Shown: positions 36,457 to 46,949 of the stretch, piece after piece
How positions within the stretch are numbered: position 1 is the first letter of the stretch
How the letters are laid out: each line of letters starts with the position of its first letter
Origin: Bacteroidales bacterium
Lineage (GTDB): Bacteria; Bacteroidota; Bacteroidia; Bacteroidales; Porphyromonadaceae
Length of the DNA stretch: 64,000 nt
Direction: 5' to 3'
Assembly (NCBI GenBank): GCA_004555765.1
Contig: SFHG01000006.1
Coordinates: 5,554 to 69,553, forward strand
Position numbers and translations under genes: made by a program
Notes under the pieces: model-generated
What the model saw: the letters and a program-made list of their open reading frames with translations, nothing else
What the model was told of the DNA's origin: nothing
Database searches by the model: none

Positions 36457-38265
36457 ATGGACGAGAGTACCCAAGCCATCAAAAACAGCCTCACGCTACG
36501 GATTCTCAACTGGCGCGAAAAGCATATCCCGGAGCGAATCTTTGTCGGGACACTCGCTTTCCTGACCGGGATCGTCTGCTCCGGAGCAGCCGCACTCCTA
36601 AAGGGTGTCATCTCCTTGATCCAGAACCTCGTGATGCACTTCAACGATCTCTGGCAGCTCAACTACTTTTACCTCGTCACCCCCATCATCGGGATTCTTC
36701 TCTCGGGTCTTTTCGTCAAGTACATCCTCAAGCAGGACATCGGACACGGCATCACAAAAGTCCTCCAGGCAGTGTCGCTGAGGAAAAGCCGCATCAAGCC
36801 ACACAACACCTGGAGCTCACTTCTCGCCTCTTCCGTGACCATAGGACTTGGGGGTTCGGTAGGAGCCGAAGCTCCGATTGTGCTCACAGGTTCAGCCATC
36901 GGAAGCAATATCGGGAGACTTTTCAGACTTGAGCACGGCAATTTGATGCTGCTCGTCGGGTGCGGTGCCGCGGGTGCGATCGCCGGTATCTTCAAAGCCC
37001 CTATCACCGGACTTATTTTCGTCATCGAGGTACTGATGATGGACCTCACGCTGACGAGCGTCCTACCGCTCCTCATCTCCTCCGTGACGGCTGCGACGAT
37101 GAGCTATCTCTTGTTCGGGATGGACGCGATGTTCGAGTACGGGGCCACTCAAGCTTTCAGTCTGAACCGCATCCCCTACGTCTTCCTTCTCGGCGTGGCA
37201 GGGGGATTCATCGCACTTTACTTCGTCCGCATGAGCCTTTTCCTTGAAGCGAACCTGCGACAGATCTCCTATTGGAAGCGGTTCGTGGTCTGTGGAGTGG
37301 TGCTCTCCCTGCTGATCTTCATTTTCCCGCCGCTCTATGGGGAAGGGTACTCGGTCATCAGCGCGCTTCTCTCCGGCGAAACGTCGGAGATTATGAGAGA
37401 CTCGCTCTTTGCACTCATTTCTGGCCGTCCTTATACACTTCCGCTCTTTATAGGGCTCATCATCCTCGTCAAGATCTTTGCCACGGTGGCGACGAACTCC
37501 GGTGGCGGGGCGGGCGGTGTCTTTGCTCCCACGCTCTTCGTCGGCGCGTTGCTGGGGTTCCTTTTCTCGTATCTCTCCAATACCGTAAGCATCACCCCCT
37601 ACCTTCCTGTCGACAACTTCATCCTCATGGGTATGGCGGGGGTTATGGCCGGTGTGATGCATGCGCCGCTCACCGCCACCTTTCTCATCGCGGAGCTCTC
37701 CGGCGGTTATAATCTCTTCCTACCGCTCCTCCTCGTCTCTATGACGAGCTACGGCATCTCCCGTCTCTTCATCACCCACAACATCTACGCCCTCCGCCTC
37801 GCGCAAACCGGGCAGCTCGTCACTCACTCGAAGGATCAGGCCGTCCTCACGCTTATGGATATGGGGCAGGTCTTGGAGAACGACTTCATTACCCTGAGAC
37901 CGGATATGACGCTCGGGGAGGCCGTGGGGCAGTTTTCCAAGGGTGAAAGCACGCGTTTTCTGATGCCCGTGATTCAAGAAAAAGACAACCACCTCGTAGG
38001 CATCGTCTCCATAGAGCACATCCGCAACATTATGTTCCGTCCCGAGCTCTACGACCGCTTTATGGTCAATAAGATTATGGAGGTACCCCGCAAGCGGCTC
38101 ACCACGACGATGAGCATGGAAGAGGTGATGCGTGCCTTCGAGGAAACCAAAGCCTGGAACCTGCCCGTGGAGAACCCCGAAGGCGCCTACGTCGGCTTCG
38201 TAAGCAAGTCGAAGATCTTCAACATCTACCGCGAAGTCCTCAACGACAACTTCGGCGGAGACTGA
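36457..38265 (+). CDS. ClC-family chloride/proton antiporter with CBS domains
   Basis: A 602-residue inner membrane protein with about 10-12 hydrophobic helices to about residue 450. The selectivity loop GGSVGAEAP (133-140) keeps the gating Glu (E138). NSGGGAGGVFAPTLF is the second conserved loop. Two C-terminal CBS domains (about 470-590) suggest nucleotide control. The retained gating Glu fits an exchanger rather than a channel. The CBS tail is common in Bacteroidota ClCs. Confidence 0.93.
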   Translation: MDESTQAIKNSLTLRILNWREKHIPERIFVGTLAFLTGIVCSGAAALLKGVISLIQNLVMHFNDLWQLNYFYLVTPIIGILLSGLFVKYILKQDIGHGITKVLQAVSLRKSRIKPHNTWSSLLASSVTIGLGGSVGAEAPIVLTGSAIGSNIGRLFRLEHGNLMLLVGCGAAGAIAGIFKAPITGLIFVIEVLMMDLTLTSVLPLLISSVTAATMSYLLFGMDAMFEYGATQAFSLNRIPYVFLLGVAGGFIALYFVRMSLFLEANLRQISYWKRFVVCGVVLSLLIFIFPPLYGEGYSVISALLSGETSEIMRDSLFALISGRPYTLPLFIGLIILVKIFATVATNSGGGAGGVFAPTLFVGALLGFLFSYLSNTVSITPYLPVDNFILMGMAGVMAGVMHAPLTATFLIAELSGGYNLFLPLLLVSMTSYGISRLFITHNIYALRLAQTGQLVTHSKDQAVLTLMDMGQVLENDFITLRPDMTLGEAVGQFSKGESTRFLMPVIQEKDNHLVGIVSIEHIRNIMFRPELYDRFMVNKIMEVPRKRLTTTMSMEEVMRAFEETKAWNLPVENPEGAYVGFVSKSKIFNIYREVLNDNFGGD

Positions 38266-38282
38266 CCCCATTTCCCTTTCTT

Positions 38283-39254
38283 ATGTCAAAGCTCAAAATC
38301 GTCTACTTCGGCACTCCGGAGTTTGCGGCCTATATCTTGGAAAAAATGACTGCCTCCGGTCTCGACATCCGCGGTGTCGTGACGATGCCCGACAAGCCCG
38401 CAGGTCGCGGGCACCGCCCCCGGTCCTCTGCCGTCAAAGAGACCGCCCTGAGGCTACTCCCCGGAGTCCCCGTCCTCCAGCCCGAGAAGCTGCGGGACGA
38501 GGTGTTCCTTGACGACCTACGCGATCTCTCTGCCGACCTCTTTGTCGTCGTCGCTTTCCGGATGCTGCCGCCCGAAGTGTGGACGATGCCGGAGCGCGGG
38601 ACCTTCAATCTCCACGCCTCCCTTCTGCCGCGCTACCGCGGAGCCGCGCCCATCCAACGCGTCCTTATGGACGGAGAGGAGAAGACGGGTGTAACTGCCT
38701 TTTTCCTCAACGAAGAGATAGACAAGGGGCGCATCATCCTCCGCAAAGAGACCCCCATCTCCCGTACCGAAACGGGCGGCAGCCTCTATGACCGGCTGAT
38801 GAAGATGGGGGCGGATGCCGTCCTCGAGACGATCTCACTCATCGAGAAAAGTACACCCGGCGCGTTCCTTGGTCGGAAACAAAGCGACTTTTACACGGAC
38901 GACGAGCTTCCCCTGCCTACGGCTCCCAAAATCTTCAAGCCGGACAGGGCACTTCTTTTTCGCGAAACAGAGGGTGTCGCCCTGGAGCGTCTGGTTCGTG
39001 CGATGAACCCCTACCCCGCCGCTTTTATGACCCATGAGGACGGCACAGAGTACAAGGTCTTCCGCGCCGACTTGCTACCCTCGCAGGAAGGAATGGCTGC
39101 GGGCGACTTCAAAGTCACGCACGACCGCAGGCTCATCATCCAGTCCCTCCGCGGTGCACTCGAAATCCTTGAGCTGCAAGCGCCCTCCAAAAAACGTACC
39201 TCTACCGCCGACTTTCTCCTCGGCAACAGTCTCCCCGGCGGCAGATTTCTCTAA
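38283..39254 (+). CDS. fmt: Methionyl-tRNA formyltransferase
   Basis: A 323-residue enzyme that formylates Met-tRNAfMet. The folate and catalytic residues are N109 and H111 in FNLHASLLPRYRG and D147 in EEIDKG. FGTPEFAA at the N-terminus and the C-terminal tRNA-binding domain (from about 210) are intact. It begins 17 bp after the ClC gene and ends in an element-derived terminator. Confidence 0.95.
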   Translation: MSKLKIVYFGTPEFAAYILEKMTASGLDIRGVVTMPDKPAGRGHRPRSSAVKETALRLLPGVPVLQPEKLRDEVFLDDLRDLSADLFVVVAFRMLPPEVWTMPERGTFNLHASLLPRYRGAAPIQRVLMDGEEKTGVTAFFLNEEIDKGRIILRKETPISRTETGGSLYDRLMKMGADAVLETISLIEKSTPGAFLGRKQSDFYTDDELPLPTAPKIFKPDRALLFRETEGVALERLVRAMNPYPAAFMTHEDGTEYKVFRADLLPSQEGMAAGDFKVTHDRRLIIQSLRGALEILELQAPSKKRTSTADFLLGNSLPGGRFL

Positions 39255-39283
39255 CCACATACTGCCTGCTTCAGTACACGCGA

Positions 39284-39324
39284 GATACGGGTCGAAAAGA
39301 ATTTTTCGGTCCGTATCTTTTTTT
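39284..39324 (+). terminator. Terminator of fmt formed by palindromic element E8
   Basis: GATACGGGTCGAAAA (39284-39298) pairs with TTTTTCGGTCCGTATC (39302-39317) with two mismatches, then seven T. The arm words GATACGGGTC and GGTCCGTATC belong to the dispersed palindromic family. Confidence 0.88.
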
Positions 39325-39328
39325 GTCG

Positions 39329-39366
39329 CCGGTACGGGCAAGAAAAAATTTTGGGTCTGTACCCGA
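39329..39366. repeat. Second half of palindromic element E8
   Basis: CCGGTACGGGCAAGAAAAAAT followed by TTTTGGGTCTGTACCCG. These are the same words as in E5 and E6, directly upstream of the gap promoter. Confidence 0.75.
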
Positions 39367-39383
39367 TTGGCGCAAAAAATGGG

Positions 39384-39412
39384 TATATTTGTGTGCCTCG
39401 AAGAGAGAGGCA
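39384..39412 (+). promoter_or_regulatory. gap -7 box and start-site hairpin
   Basis: TATATTTG (39384-39391) matches TAnnTTTG. Just after it TGCCTC (39394-39399) and GAGGCA (39407-39412) form a 6-bp hairpin at or near the mRNA 5' end. The -33 box is not clear. Confidence 0.45.
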
Positions 39413-39539
39413 TCTTACAGACGTTGCGTAACAGAGGTGTTTTTGAACAAAAACAGGAGCCCGCTTTTTATTAAGGCGAAGCTGCAGAAGAGAACTCAAC
39501 ATCATAATTATATATTTCCCAAAAATCAAAACTGAATAG

Positions 39540-40553
<1,014 letters not shown>

Positions 40554-40640
40554 TCAAAGGTCGGCACGAAGTCCCCTTTCCTCAGACGTAAAGCACAAGG
40601 CTCGCGGGACTTCCACCCCTCTGATAACGACAATTTCGGT

Positions 40641-40682
40641 CATAGACCGAAGGGCATAGGCTCTTCGGTCTATGATTTTTTT
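40641..40682 (+). terminator. gap terminator
   Basis: CATAGACCGAAG (40641-40652) and CTTCGGTCTATG (40663-40674) are perfect complements, followed by ATTTTTTT. The arm resembles the GGTCTGTA words of the palindromic family. Confidence 0.93.
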
Positions 40683-40720
40683 AACGGCTCGTTGCGGAAA
40701 AGGTTATACTTTCTTGTTTC

Positions 40721-40752
40721 TTGGCAAATACACACGTTATTCGTTATCTTTG
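40721..40752 (+). promoter_or_regulatory. Promoter of the phosphatase-like lipoprotein gene
   Basis: TTGG at 40721-40724, 20-base spacer, TATCTTTG at 40745-40752. The ATG is 80 bp downstream. Confidence 0.65.
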
Positions 40753-40832
40753 GGAGACAAGAAGAGAAACGGCAAAGCGGGGCAGAGGCACTGATTCCCC
40801 GCTTGGTTAGCCGGAAAGAGACAGGTCAATAA

Positions 40833-41948
40833 ATGCAGGACACGAAGCCCCATACCCCGTACTACACCCCTTCCGGACAACACAAAAAGCTGCCCCGGGG
40901 TGTCGTCGTACTCCTTCTCGGGATTTTCCTCCTCTCCTGTGCCAAGCAATCTTACTACGACATAGACACCCGCACCGACATCGAGAAGGACGGCAACACG
41001 GTGATACGTTGGCAGGTCAATCCCGGCATGGAGGGTAGTGTCAAGATTTTTGCCTCCCACAACGCCTCCTCCTATCCCACAGACCCGGTCGCCGTGGAGC
41101 GCATCTCCAAGCAATTTGCCACCATACCCTATCCGGCGGGCAACTTCGAGATGCAGTACTTCCTGATGGTGTTCGACGGACGGGAGACACGCGTAGTCTC
41201 CTCCCGCACCCTGCCGACACAATCTTTCACCAACCTCCGGGACATCGGCGGCTATATGACCAAAGAGGGCGAACAGGTACGCTGGGGTCTCATCTACAGG
41301 GGAACCACACTCTCTCATCTCACGGAAGCAGACCAAGGTATGGTCGCGGCTCTGGGACTCAAAAACCTGGTCATCCTCCTCGACACCGGCGAGAACGGGT
41401 CGGAACCCACCACGGGGTTGAATATCCGCCGCTTTCCCCTCACTCCGGACAAAGAGTACCACGCCGCACAAGTCAGGGAAAAGATTCTGGAAGGCAAAAT
41501 GGATCGCCCCGCAGTCATCGATACCCGCGAGAAGACCCTCGAAGACTACGCCTTCAATAACCCCAAGCAGCTCTCATCGGCTCTCCACTTCCTCCTCGAC
41601 AGGAGCAATTACCCGATTCTTCTCTCAGACTCCCTCGGCAACGGACGGGTCGCGATTCTTACGGCACTCATCCAGAGTGCACTCGGCGTACCGCAACGCG
41701 AGATCATCAATGACTATATGCTCTCCAATGCCCTCACGCCCGTCTCCAATCTCGAACCCGATGGCTACAAGTATCCGTCCCTTGTGCAAGAGTCGCTCAT
41801 CGAATACTACCGCAATCGCCCCAATGACCTCCAATACATCTTTTACCGTATCAACCGCAAGTACGGTTCTGTGGAGCGCTACTTGGAGCAGGTATTGGCA
41901 TTCGACAAAGAGGACATCCGGTCGTTGCAGGAGATTCTGCTCTATTAG
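40833..41948 (+). CDS. Tyrosine-phosphatase-family lipoprotein lacking the catalytic Cys
   Basis: 371 residues with lipobox FLLSC (Cys36), a beta-sandwich region (about 40-125), then a Y_phosphatase3-type domain with FTNLRDIGGYMTKEGEQVRWGLIYRGTTLSHLT. At the P-loop, where family members have HCxxGKDR, this protein has LSDSLGNGR (264-272): His to S265, Cys to D266, Lys to N270, Asp to G271, with only the Gly and R272 kept. It should therefore be inactive as a Cys-dependent phosphatase; phosphate-ligand binding or a structural role is possible. It has its own promoter and no obvious operon partner. Confidence 0.85.
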   Translation: MQDTKPHTPYYTPSGQHKKLPRGVVVLLLGIFLLSCAKQSYYDIDTRTDIEKDGNTVIRWQVNPGMEGSVKIFASHNASSYPTDPVAVERISKQFATIPYPAGNFEMQYFLMVFDGRETRVVSSRTLPTQSFTNLRDIGGYMTKEGEQVRWGLIYRGTTLSHLTEADQGMVAALGLKNLVILLDTGENGSEPTTGLNIRRFPLTPDKEYHAAQVREKILEGKMDRPAVIDTREKTLEDYAFNNPKQLSSALHFLLDRSNYPILLSDSLGNGRVAILTALIQSALGVPQREIINDYMLSNALTPVSNLEPDGYKYPSLVQESLIEYYRNRPNDLQYIFYRINRKYGSVERYLEQVLAFDKEDIRSLQEILLY

Positions 41949-42181
41949 GAGCGTTTTTAGACCCGCATCGGCGTAAATTTAGTCGCCGGCTTGCATAATA
42001 GCCGTAAAATTGCGAAATTTGCGCGTCGGATTGTGCTAATCCGTCGTGATTTCTCCATAGAAGTGATGTTTTTCCGTCAGACCTCTCCACGCACTATGTG
42101 AGACCATAGAGGATTTTTGGTACCAGAAGCCCCGAAAGTCCAGCCCCACAAGAAAAATATCCAGCAATCCTATACAATTAT

Positions 42182-43381
42182 ATGACATCATTTAGGACAA
42201 AACTCAATCTCGCCGTTCTCTCGACGCAGATGGCGGCAGTGCTTTTTTTGGCTTCCGGGTGCGCCGGAAAAGCAGGTAAAGGTCAGGTCGGAGGTCCCGG
42301 CGCAAACAACGGTCAAGTGGGTGAATACCCCGTGATGACGGTCACGACCTCATCCGTCCACGTAGAGGACAGATACCCTGCCACGCTCAAAGGCAAGCTC
42401 GACGTAGAGATTCGCCCCCAAGTATCCGGACAGATCGTGCGCCTCGCAGTGGACGAAGGGGCAAGAGTACGCAGAGGGCAGACCCTATTTGTGATCGACC
42501 AGGTGCAGTTCCAAGAGCAGGTGAATGCCGCCCGTGCCGCCGTCCGCGTCGCTGAGACGAGCGTAGCCACCGCACAGCTCACAGTGGACAATAACCGCCT
42601 CCTTGCAGACAAAAACGTCATCGGAGCCTACGCGATGCAGACCTCCGAAAACGCCCTTGCCACAGCCCAAGCCCAGCTGGCTCAGGCCAAAGCGCAGCTC
42701 GTTTCGGCACAAAAGAACCTTTCTTTCACCAACATATCCAGCCCCACCGACGGCATCGTGGGTTCTATTCCCTTCCGCGTCGGCTCTCTCGTCAGTCCCT
42801 CGATGGTTCAGCCACTCACGACGGTAAGCGACATCAGCGAAATGTACGCCTATATTTCGCTTACAGAACGGCAGCTCTTGGCATTCAGCCACAACGGTTC
42901 CTCCGTAAATGAAGCCATCGGGAAGATGCCACCCGTCTCTCTCGAACTTCTCGACGGCAGTCTCTATCCCGAAAAAGGCACCGTCTCCACCATCAGCGGG
43001 GTAATCAACCCCACCACCGGATCCGTCGATGTCCGCGTCCTCTTCCAAAATCCCGCGGGGACGCTGCTGAGCGGAAGCTCGGGTACCGTCATCATCCCCA
43101 CCGTGATCGAAAACGGCATCCTCATCCCACAGAGCGCCGTCTACCAGATACAGGAGCGGAGCTTCGTCTACACCGTGGATGCCTCAAATGTGGCTCACTC
43201 CGTGGAAGTAACGATCACGGATGCCAATGACGGCAAGAATTACGTCGTCTCTTCCGGTCTCAAAGCGGGCGACATCATCGTCACCGACGGTCTCATCACC
43301 CTTAGGGACGGAGCGACGATTTCGATTGCCAAAGGGGAAGGAAAAAACGCGACTTCAACCCCCGCGGCCACAGCCGAGTGA
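42182..43381 (+). CDS. RND efflux periplasmic adaptor lipoprotein (MFP)
   Basis: 399 residues with lipobox LASGC (Cys27). It shows the adaptor layout: barrel-sandwich (EIRPQVSGQIVRLAVDEGARVRRGQTLFVID), helical hairpin rich in Ala/Gln (about 110-185), barrel and membrane-proximal regions. It links the inner membrane pump to the outer membrane channel; both follow in the same direction. The 233-bp spacer before it shows no TAnnTTTG box. Substrates are unknown. Confidence 0.93.
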   Translation: MTSFRTKLNLAVLSTQMAAVLFLASGCAGKAGKGQVGGPGANNGQVGEYPVMTVTTSSVHVEDRYPATLKGKLDVEIRPQVSGQIVRLAVDEGARVRRGQTLFVIDQVQFQEQVNAARAAVRVAETSVATAQLTVDNNRLLADKNVIGAYAMQTSENALATAQAQLAQAKAQLVSAQKNLSFTNISSPTDGIVGSIPFRVGSLVSPSMVQPLTTVSDISEMYAYISLTERQLLAFSHNGSSVNEAIGKMPPVSLELLDGSLYPEKGTVSTISGVINPTTGSVDVRVLFQNPAGTLLSGSSGTVIIPTVIENGILIPQSAVYQIQERSFVYTVDASNVAHSVEVTITDANDGKNYVVSSGLKAGDIIVTDGLITLRDGATISIAKGEGKNATSTPAATAE

Positions 43382-43410
43382 CCCAAGCCGGAAGGCGCAC
43401 CCTTTTGGGG

Positions 43411-43505
43411 GAGAAAAATTTCGGTCGTACCGAGAGACTTTTCCCGGTCTGTATGAGCGGGAAGGGAGGTACGCACCGGGAAGACCTTTTTGGCCCGTAC
43501 CATTT
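43411..43505. repeat. Palindromic element E10 inside the efflux operon
   Basis: TTTCGGTCGTACCGAGAGACTTTTCCC, GGTCTGTATGAGCGGGAAG, GGTACGCACCGGGAAG and GGCCCGTACC. It lies between the adaptor and pump genes. If it folds in mRNA it may set the relative expression of the two. Confidence 0.82.
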
Positions 43506-43577
43506 TCCCTCCGACCGTCGGACGCGCCACGGCTCTATGAGTGATGGCCTTATCAGAATAGAATAAGAGAGAAACAA

Positions 43578-46500
43578 ATGAATCTTTCAGGCTTTATAAA
43601 CCGCCCGGTCCTTTCGACCGTCATCTCCGTCTTCATCGTCATTTTCGGTCTCATCGGGATCTTTACACTTCCCGTGGAGCGTTACCCGGACATCGCGCCG
43701 CCAACCATCTCCGTCAGTGCCAATTACCCCGGCGCCAATGCCGAGACGGTGGTGAACTCCGTCCTCGCCCCCCTCGAAGAATCCATCAACGGTGTGGAGG
43801 GGATGACCTATATGACCAGTACCGCTTCAAACGCCGGTATGGGACGCATCACGATCAATTTCCAGACCGGGTTCGACCCCGATATGGCTCAGGTGAATGT
43901 CCAAAACCGCGTCTCCGAAGCCCTCTCCCAACTGCCGGCCGAAGTAACCCGCTCCGGTGTCCGCGTCAATAAGCGTCAGACCTCCACACTTTTGATGCTC
44001 TTCCTCGTCGCCACGGACGACCGGTACGACGCCACTTTCCTACAGAACTACGCCGACCTCAACATCATTCCCCAGATTCTCCGGGTCTACGGGGTGGGCG
44101 AAGCGTCGGTGAACGGTGCCAAGACTTTCACAATGCGCATTTGGCTCAAGCCGGAAGCCATGGCGCGCTACAACCTCACTCCTGCCGATGTCACGGCCGC
44201 ACTCGCCACTCAGAATGTCGAAGCAGCACCCGGAGCCCTCGGCGAAAATTCGGATGTCTCTTTCCAGTACACTCTCACGACGAAAGGACGGCTCAAGACC
44301 CCGGAGGAATTCGGTAATATCGTCCTCCGCTCCGGAAGTAACTCCGACCTCCTCCGGCTCAAAGACGTCGCAAGGGTCGAATTCGGCCCCCTGAGCTATG
44401 CCGTGAACGCCAAGACCGACGACCACGCCTCTATGATGATCGAAGTGCTGCAAGCCGCCGGTTCCAACGCCACCTCTGTCATCAATAACGTGATGTCGCT
44501 CGTGGACGACATCCGGGGTGACCTTCCCCCAGGAATGGACATACAGGTCGGTATGAACGCCAACGACTTCCTCCACGCCTCTATGTACAACGTCTTCAAG
44601 ACGCTCATCGAGGCCTTTATCCTCGTGATGCTCGTCGTCTTCATCTTCCTGCAAGACTTCCGAAGTACCCTCATACCGGCCATCGCGATACCGGTCTCCC
44701 TTATCGGTACCTTTTTCATCCTTAAGCTTCTCGGCTTCTCGCTGAACCTCCTCGTCCTCGCCGCCCTCGTCCTCGCGATTGCCATCGTAGTGGACGATGC
44801 CATCGTAGTGGTCGAAGCCGTACACGCCAAGCTTGATACCGGCTACAAGAGCGCGAAGAAAGCCTCCATCGACGCGATGAGCGAGATAGCGTCCACGCTG
44901 ATTTCGATCACGCTCGTGATGATGGCCGTCTTTATCCCCGTCAGCTTCTTGGGCGGGACAAGCGGGGTCTTTTACCGGCAATTCGGTCTCACTATGGCCG
45001 CCGCAATTTTGCTCTCCGGTGTGAATGCCCTTACCCTGTCGCCCGCCCTCTGCGCCATCTTCCTAAAGGCGCACGACGAAGAGACGGGTCGGGAGCTTTC
45101 CTTTCTCGATAAGTTTAAGCGCGGCTTCAACACCTCCTACTCCGCTCTGCTCCGTAAGTACAAAGGTGCTGTGGAGCGTATAAGTCCGAAGCCGGTATTG
45201 ATCGTGGGAGTGGTTCTTGTCGCACTCGGCATCACTTTCTTCCTGATGAAGATCACTCCCTCCGGCTTCATTCCCAATGAAGACACGGGCGTGATGATGG
45301 TGCAGGTGGGCTTGACCCCCGGCACCTCCCAGGGCGACACGGAAAAGGCGCTCTCCGAAGTCGTCGACATCATCAAAGCCCAGCCGGAAGTCCGCTCCGT
45401 CACGGCCATGCAGGGCTTCGGGATGATGGGTGCGGGCATCGGCTCGAACTATGGAACCATCTTCGCCATGCTGGACAATTGGTCCGACCGCGCCGGGAAA
45501 GACCACACCGTGGATGCCGTCCTGGGGCGTGTACGCGCCGAAGCCTCCCACCTCACGAATGTCCAAGTCATCGCAGGGGCGCCGCCAACCATCCCCGGGT
45601 TCTCGATGTCGCAGGGCTTCACTTTCTCTCTTCAGGATCGGACGGGTGGCAGCATCGACGACTTCTACGCCGTCAGCCAGAAGTTCATCGGAGCGCTCAA
45701 CGGGGAGGAGAGCATCCTCTTTGCGCGTACTTCTTTCAATCCCTCCTTCCCTATGTATGAAGTAAAAATCGATGAGAGTAAGCTCGCCATGGCAGGCCTT
45801 ACTCCGACGACCATTTACTCCACGCTTCAGGCCTACCTCGGGGGAATGTATGTCTCTAACTTCAATTCCTTCGGACACCTCTACCGTGTCTTCATACAGG
45901 GAGAGCCCTCTTCGCGCGCCAATCCCGCCGACCTCTCGCGTATCTTCGTGCGCAACGGTAATGAAATGGCACCCATCACGCAGTTCATCTCTTTGGAGAA
46001 GACCTACGGTCCGCTCAACATCACCCGCCTGAATATGTTCAACTCGATCGACATACAGGGTTCCCCGCAGTTCGGATATTCGTCCGGTCAGGCGCTTGCC
46101 GCGGTGGAAAAAGTGGCCAAAGAGACCCTGCCCTCCGGATACACTTACGAGTACTCCGGGCTGACACGCGAGGAGCAGAACACGAATTCGAGTATGACCC
46201 TCATCATCCTCGGACTCTCGCTCCTCTTCATCTACCTCCTTCTCTCCGCGCAGTACGAGAGTTACCTCTTGCCGTGGTCGGTGATCTTGTCCGTACCCTT
46301 CGGACTTCTCGGCACGTTCCTTTTCGCGCTCATTTTCGGCATCGACAATAACATCTACACCCAGATTGCACTCATTATGCTCATCGGTCTTTTGTCGAAA
46401 AACGCCATCCTCATCGTCGAGTTTGCCAAGCAACGACGCGAAGCCGGGATGAGCATCCGTTGGAGTGCCGTGGCAGGAGCCGAAGCCCGTCTTCGTCCTA

Positions 46501-46772
46501 TTCTGATGACGAGTGCGGCCCTCATCATCGGACTTATCCCGCTTGCCTTCTCTTCGGGAGCCGGTGCCAACGGCAACATCGCTCTCGGTGTCTCCGCCAT
46601 CGGCGGTATGCTCATCGGGACACTCCTCCAAGTCCTCTTCGTACCGGGGCTTTTCATCATCTTCCAGACCCTGCAAGAAAAGTTTAAGCCCCTCGAGATC
46701 AAGACAAACGACGAAAACGTCCTCCGCCCCGAGCTCGAACAGTACACCGACATTGACGGCGAAAGAGAATGA
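43578..46772 (+). CDS. RND-family efflux pump permease (HAE1/AcrB type)
   Basis: A 1064-residue inner membrane pump. It starts NLSGFINRPVLSTVISVF with TM1, has two large periplasmic loops and 12 TM segments. The proton-relay Asp pair is D406-D407 in IVVDDAIVVVEAVH. SQGFTFSLQDRTGG and TNSSMTLIILGLSLLFIYL also fit the family. It exports hydrophobic drugs, bile salts or similar in other species; the substrate here is unknown. Long open frames on the opposite strand are codon-bias shadows. Confidence 0.96.
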   Translation: MNLSGFINRPVLSTVISVFIVIFGLIGIFTLPVERYPDIAPPTISVSANYPGANAETVVNSVLAPLEESINGVEGMTYMTSTASNAGMGRITINFQTGFDPDMAQVNVQNRVSEALSQLPAEVTRSGVRVNKRQTSTLLMLFLVATDDRYDATFLQNYADLNIIPQILRVYGVGEASVNGAKTFTMRIWLKPEAMARYNLTPADVTAALATQNVEAAPGALGENSDVSFQYTLTTKGRLKTPEEFGNIVLRSGSNSDLLRLKDVARVEFGPLSYAVNAKTDDHASMMIEVLQAAGSNATSVINNVMSLVDDIRGDLPPGMDIQVGMNANDFLHASMYNVFKTLIEAFILVMLVVFIFLQDFRSTLIPAIAIPVSLIGTFFILKLLGFSLNLLVLAALVLAIAIVVDDAIVVVEAVHAKLDTGYKSAKKASIDAMSEIASTLISITLVMMAVFIPVSFLGGTSGVFYRQFGLTMAAAILLSGVNALTLSPALCAIFLKAHDEETGRELSFLDKFKRGFNTSYSALLRKYKGAVERISPKPVLIVGVVLVALGITFFLMKITPSGFIPNEDTGVMMVQVGLTPGTSQGDTEKALSEVVDIIKAQPEVRSVTAMQGFGMMGAGIGSNYGTIFAMLDNWSDRAGKDHTVDAVLGRVRAEASHLTNVQVIAGAPPTIPGFSMSQGFTFSLQDRTGGSIDDFYAVSQKFIGALNGEESILFARTSFNPSFPMYEVKIDESKLAMAGLTPTTIYSTLQAYLGGMYVSNFNSFGHLYRVFIQGEPSSRANPADLSRIFVRNGNEMAPITQFISLEKTYGPLNITRLNMFNSIDIQGSPQFGYSSGQALAAVEKVAKETLPSGYTYEYSGLTREEQNTNSSMTLIILGLSLLFIYLLLSAQYESYLLPWSVILSVPFGLLGTFLFALIFGIDNNIYTQIALIMLIGLLSKNAILIVEFAKQRREAGMSIRWSAVAGAEARLRPILMTSAALIIGLIPLAFSSGAGANGNIALGVSAIGGMLIGTLLQVLFVPGLFIIFQTLQEKFKPLEIKTNDENVLRPELEQYTDIDGERE

Positions 46773-46818
46773 GGACAGGGATGACAAGAAAAAGAGCCCC
46801 CGGGCATCCCTCTCACAA

Positions 46819-46898
46819 GGTACGTACCAAAAACTTTTTCTCGCTCCGTGCGAAAGTTTTCTCTCGGTACGTATGAGCCTGTCTCCCCGGTACGTACC
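46819..46898. repeat. Palindromic element E11 inside the efflux operon
   Basis: Two exact copies of GGTACGTACC at 46819-46828 and 46889-46898 and CGGTACGTATGAG between them. The AAAAACTTTTTCTCG and CGAAAGTTTTCTC parts can pair. It lies between the pump and channel genes, so each junction of the efflux operon has one element. Confidence 0.85.
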
Positions 46899-46949
46899 CC
46901 GTTTGCGACCCGGGTTCAAGTCTGAAACATACACCGCTACAATAGAGCA

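Noticed and set aside
46901..46930. GGGTTCAAGTC resembling a tRNA T-arm
   Set aside because: No acceptor, D or anticodon stem could be built around it; it lies at the edge of element E11.
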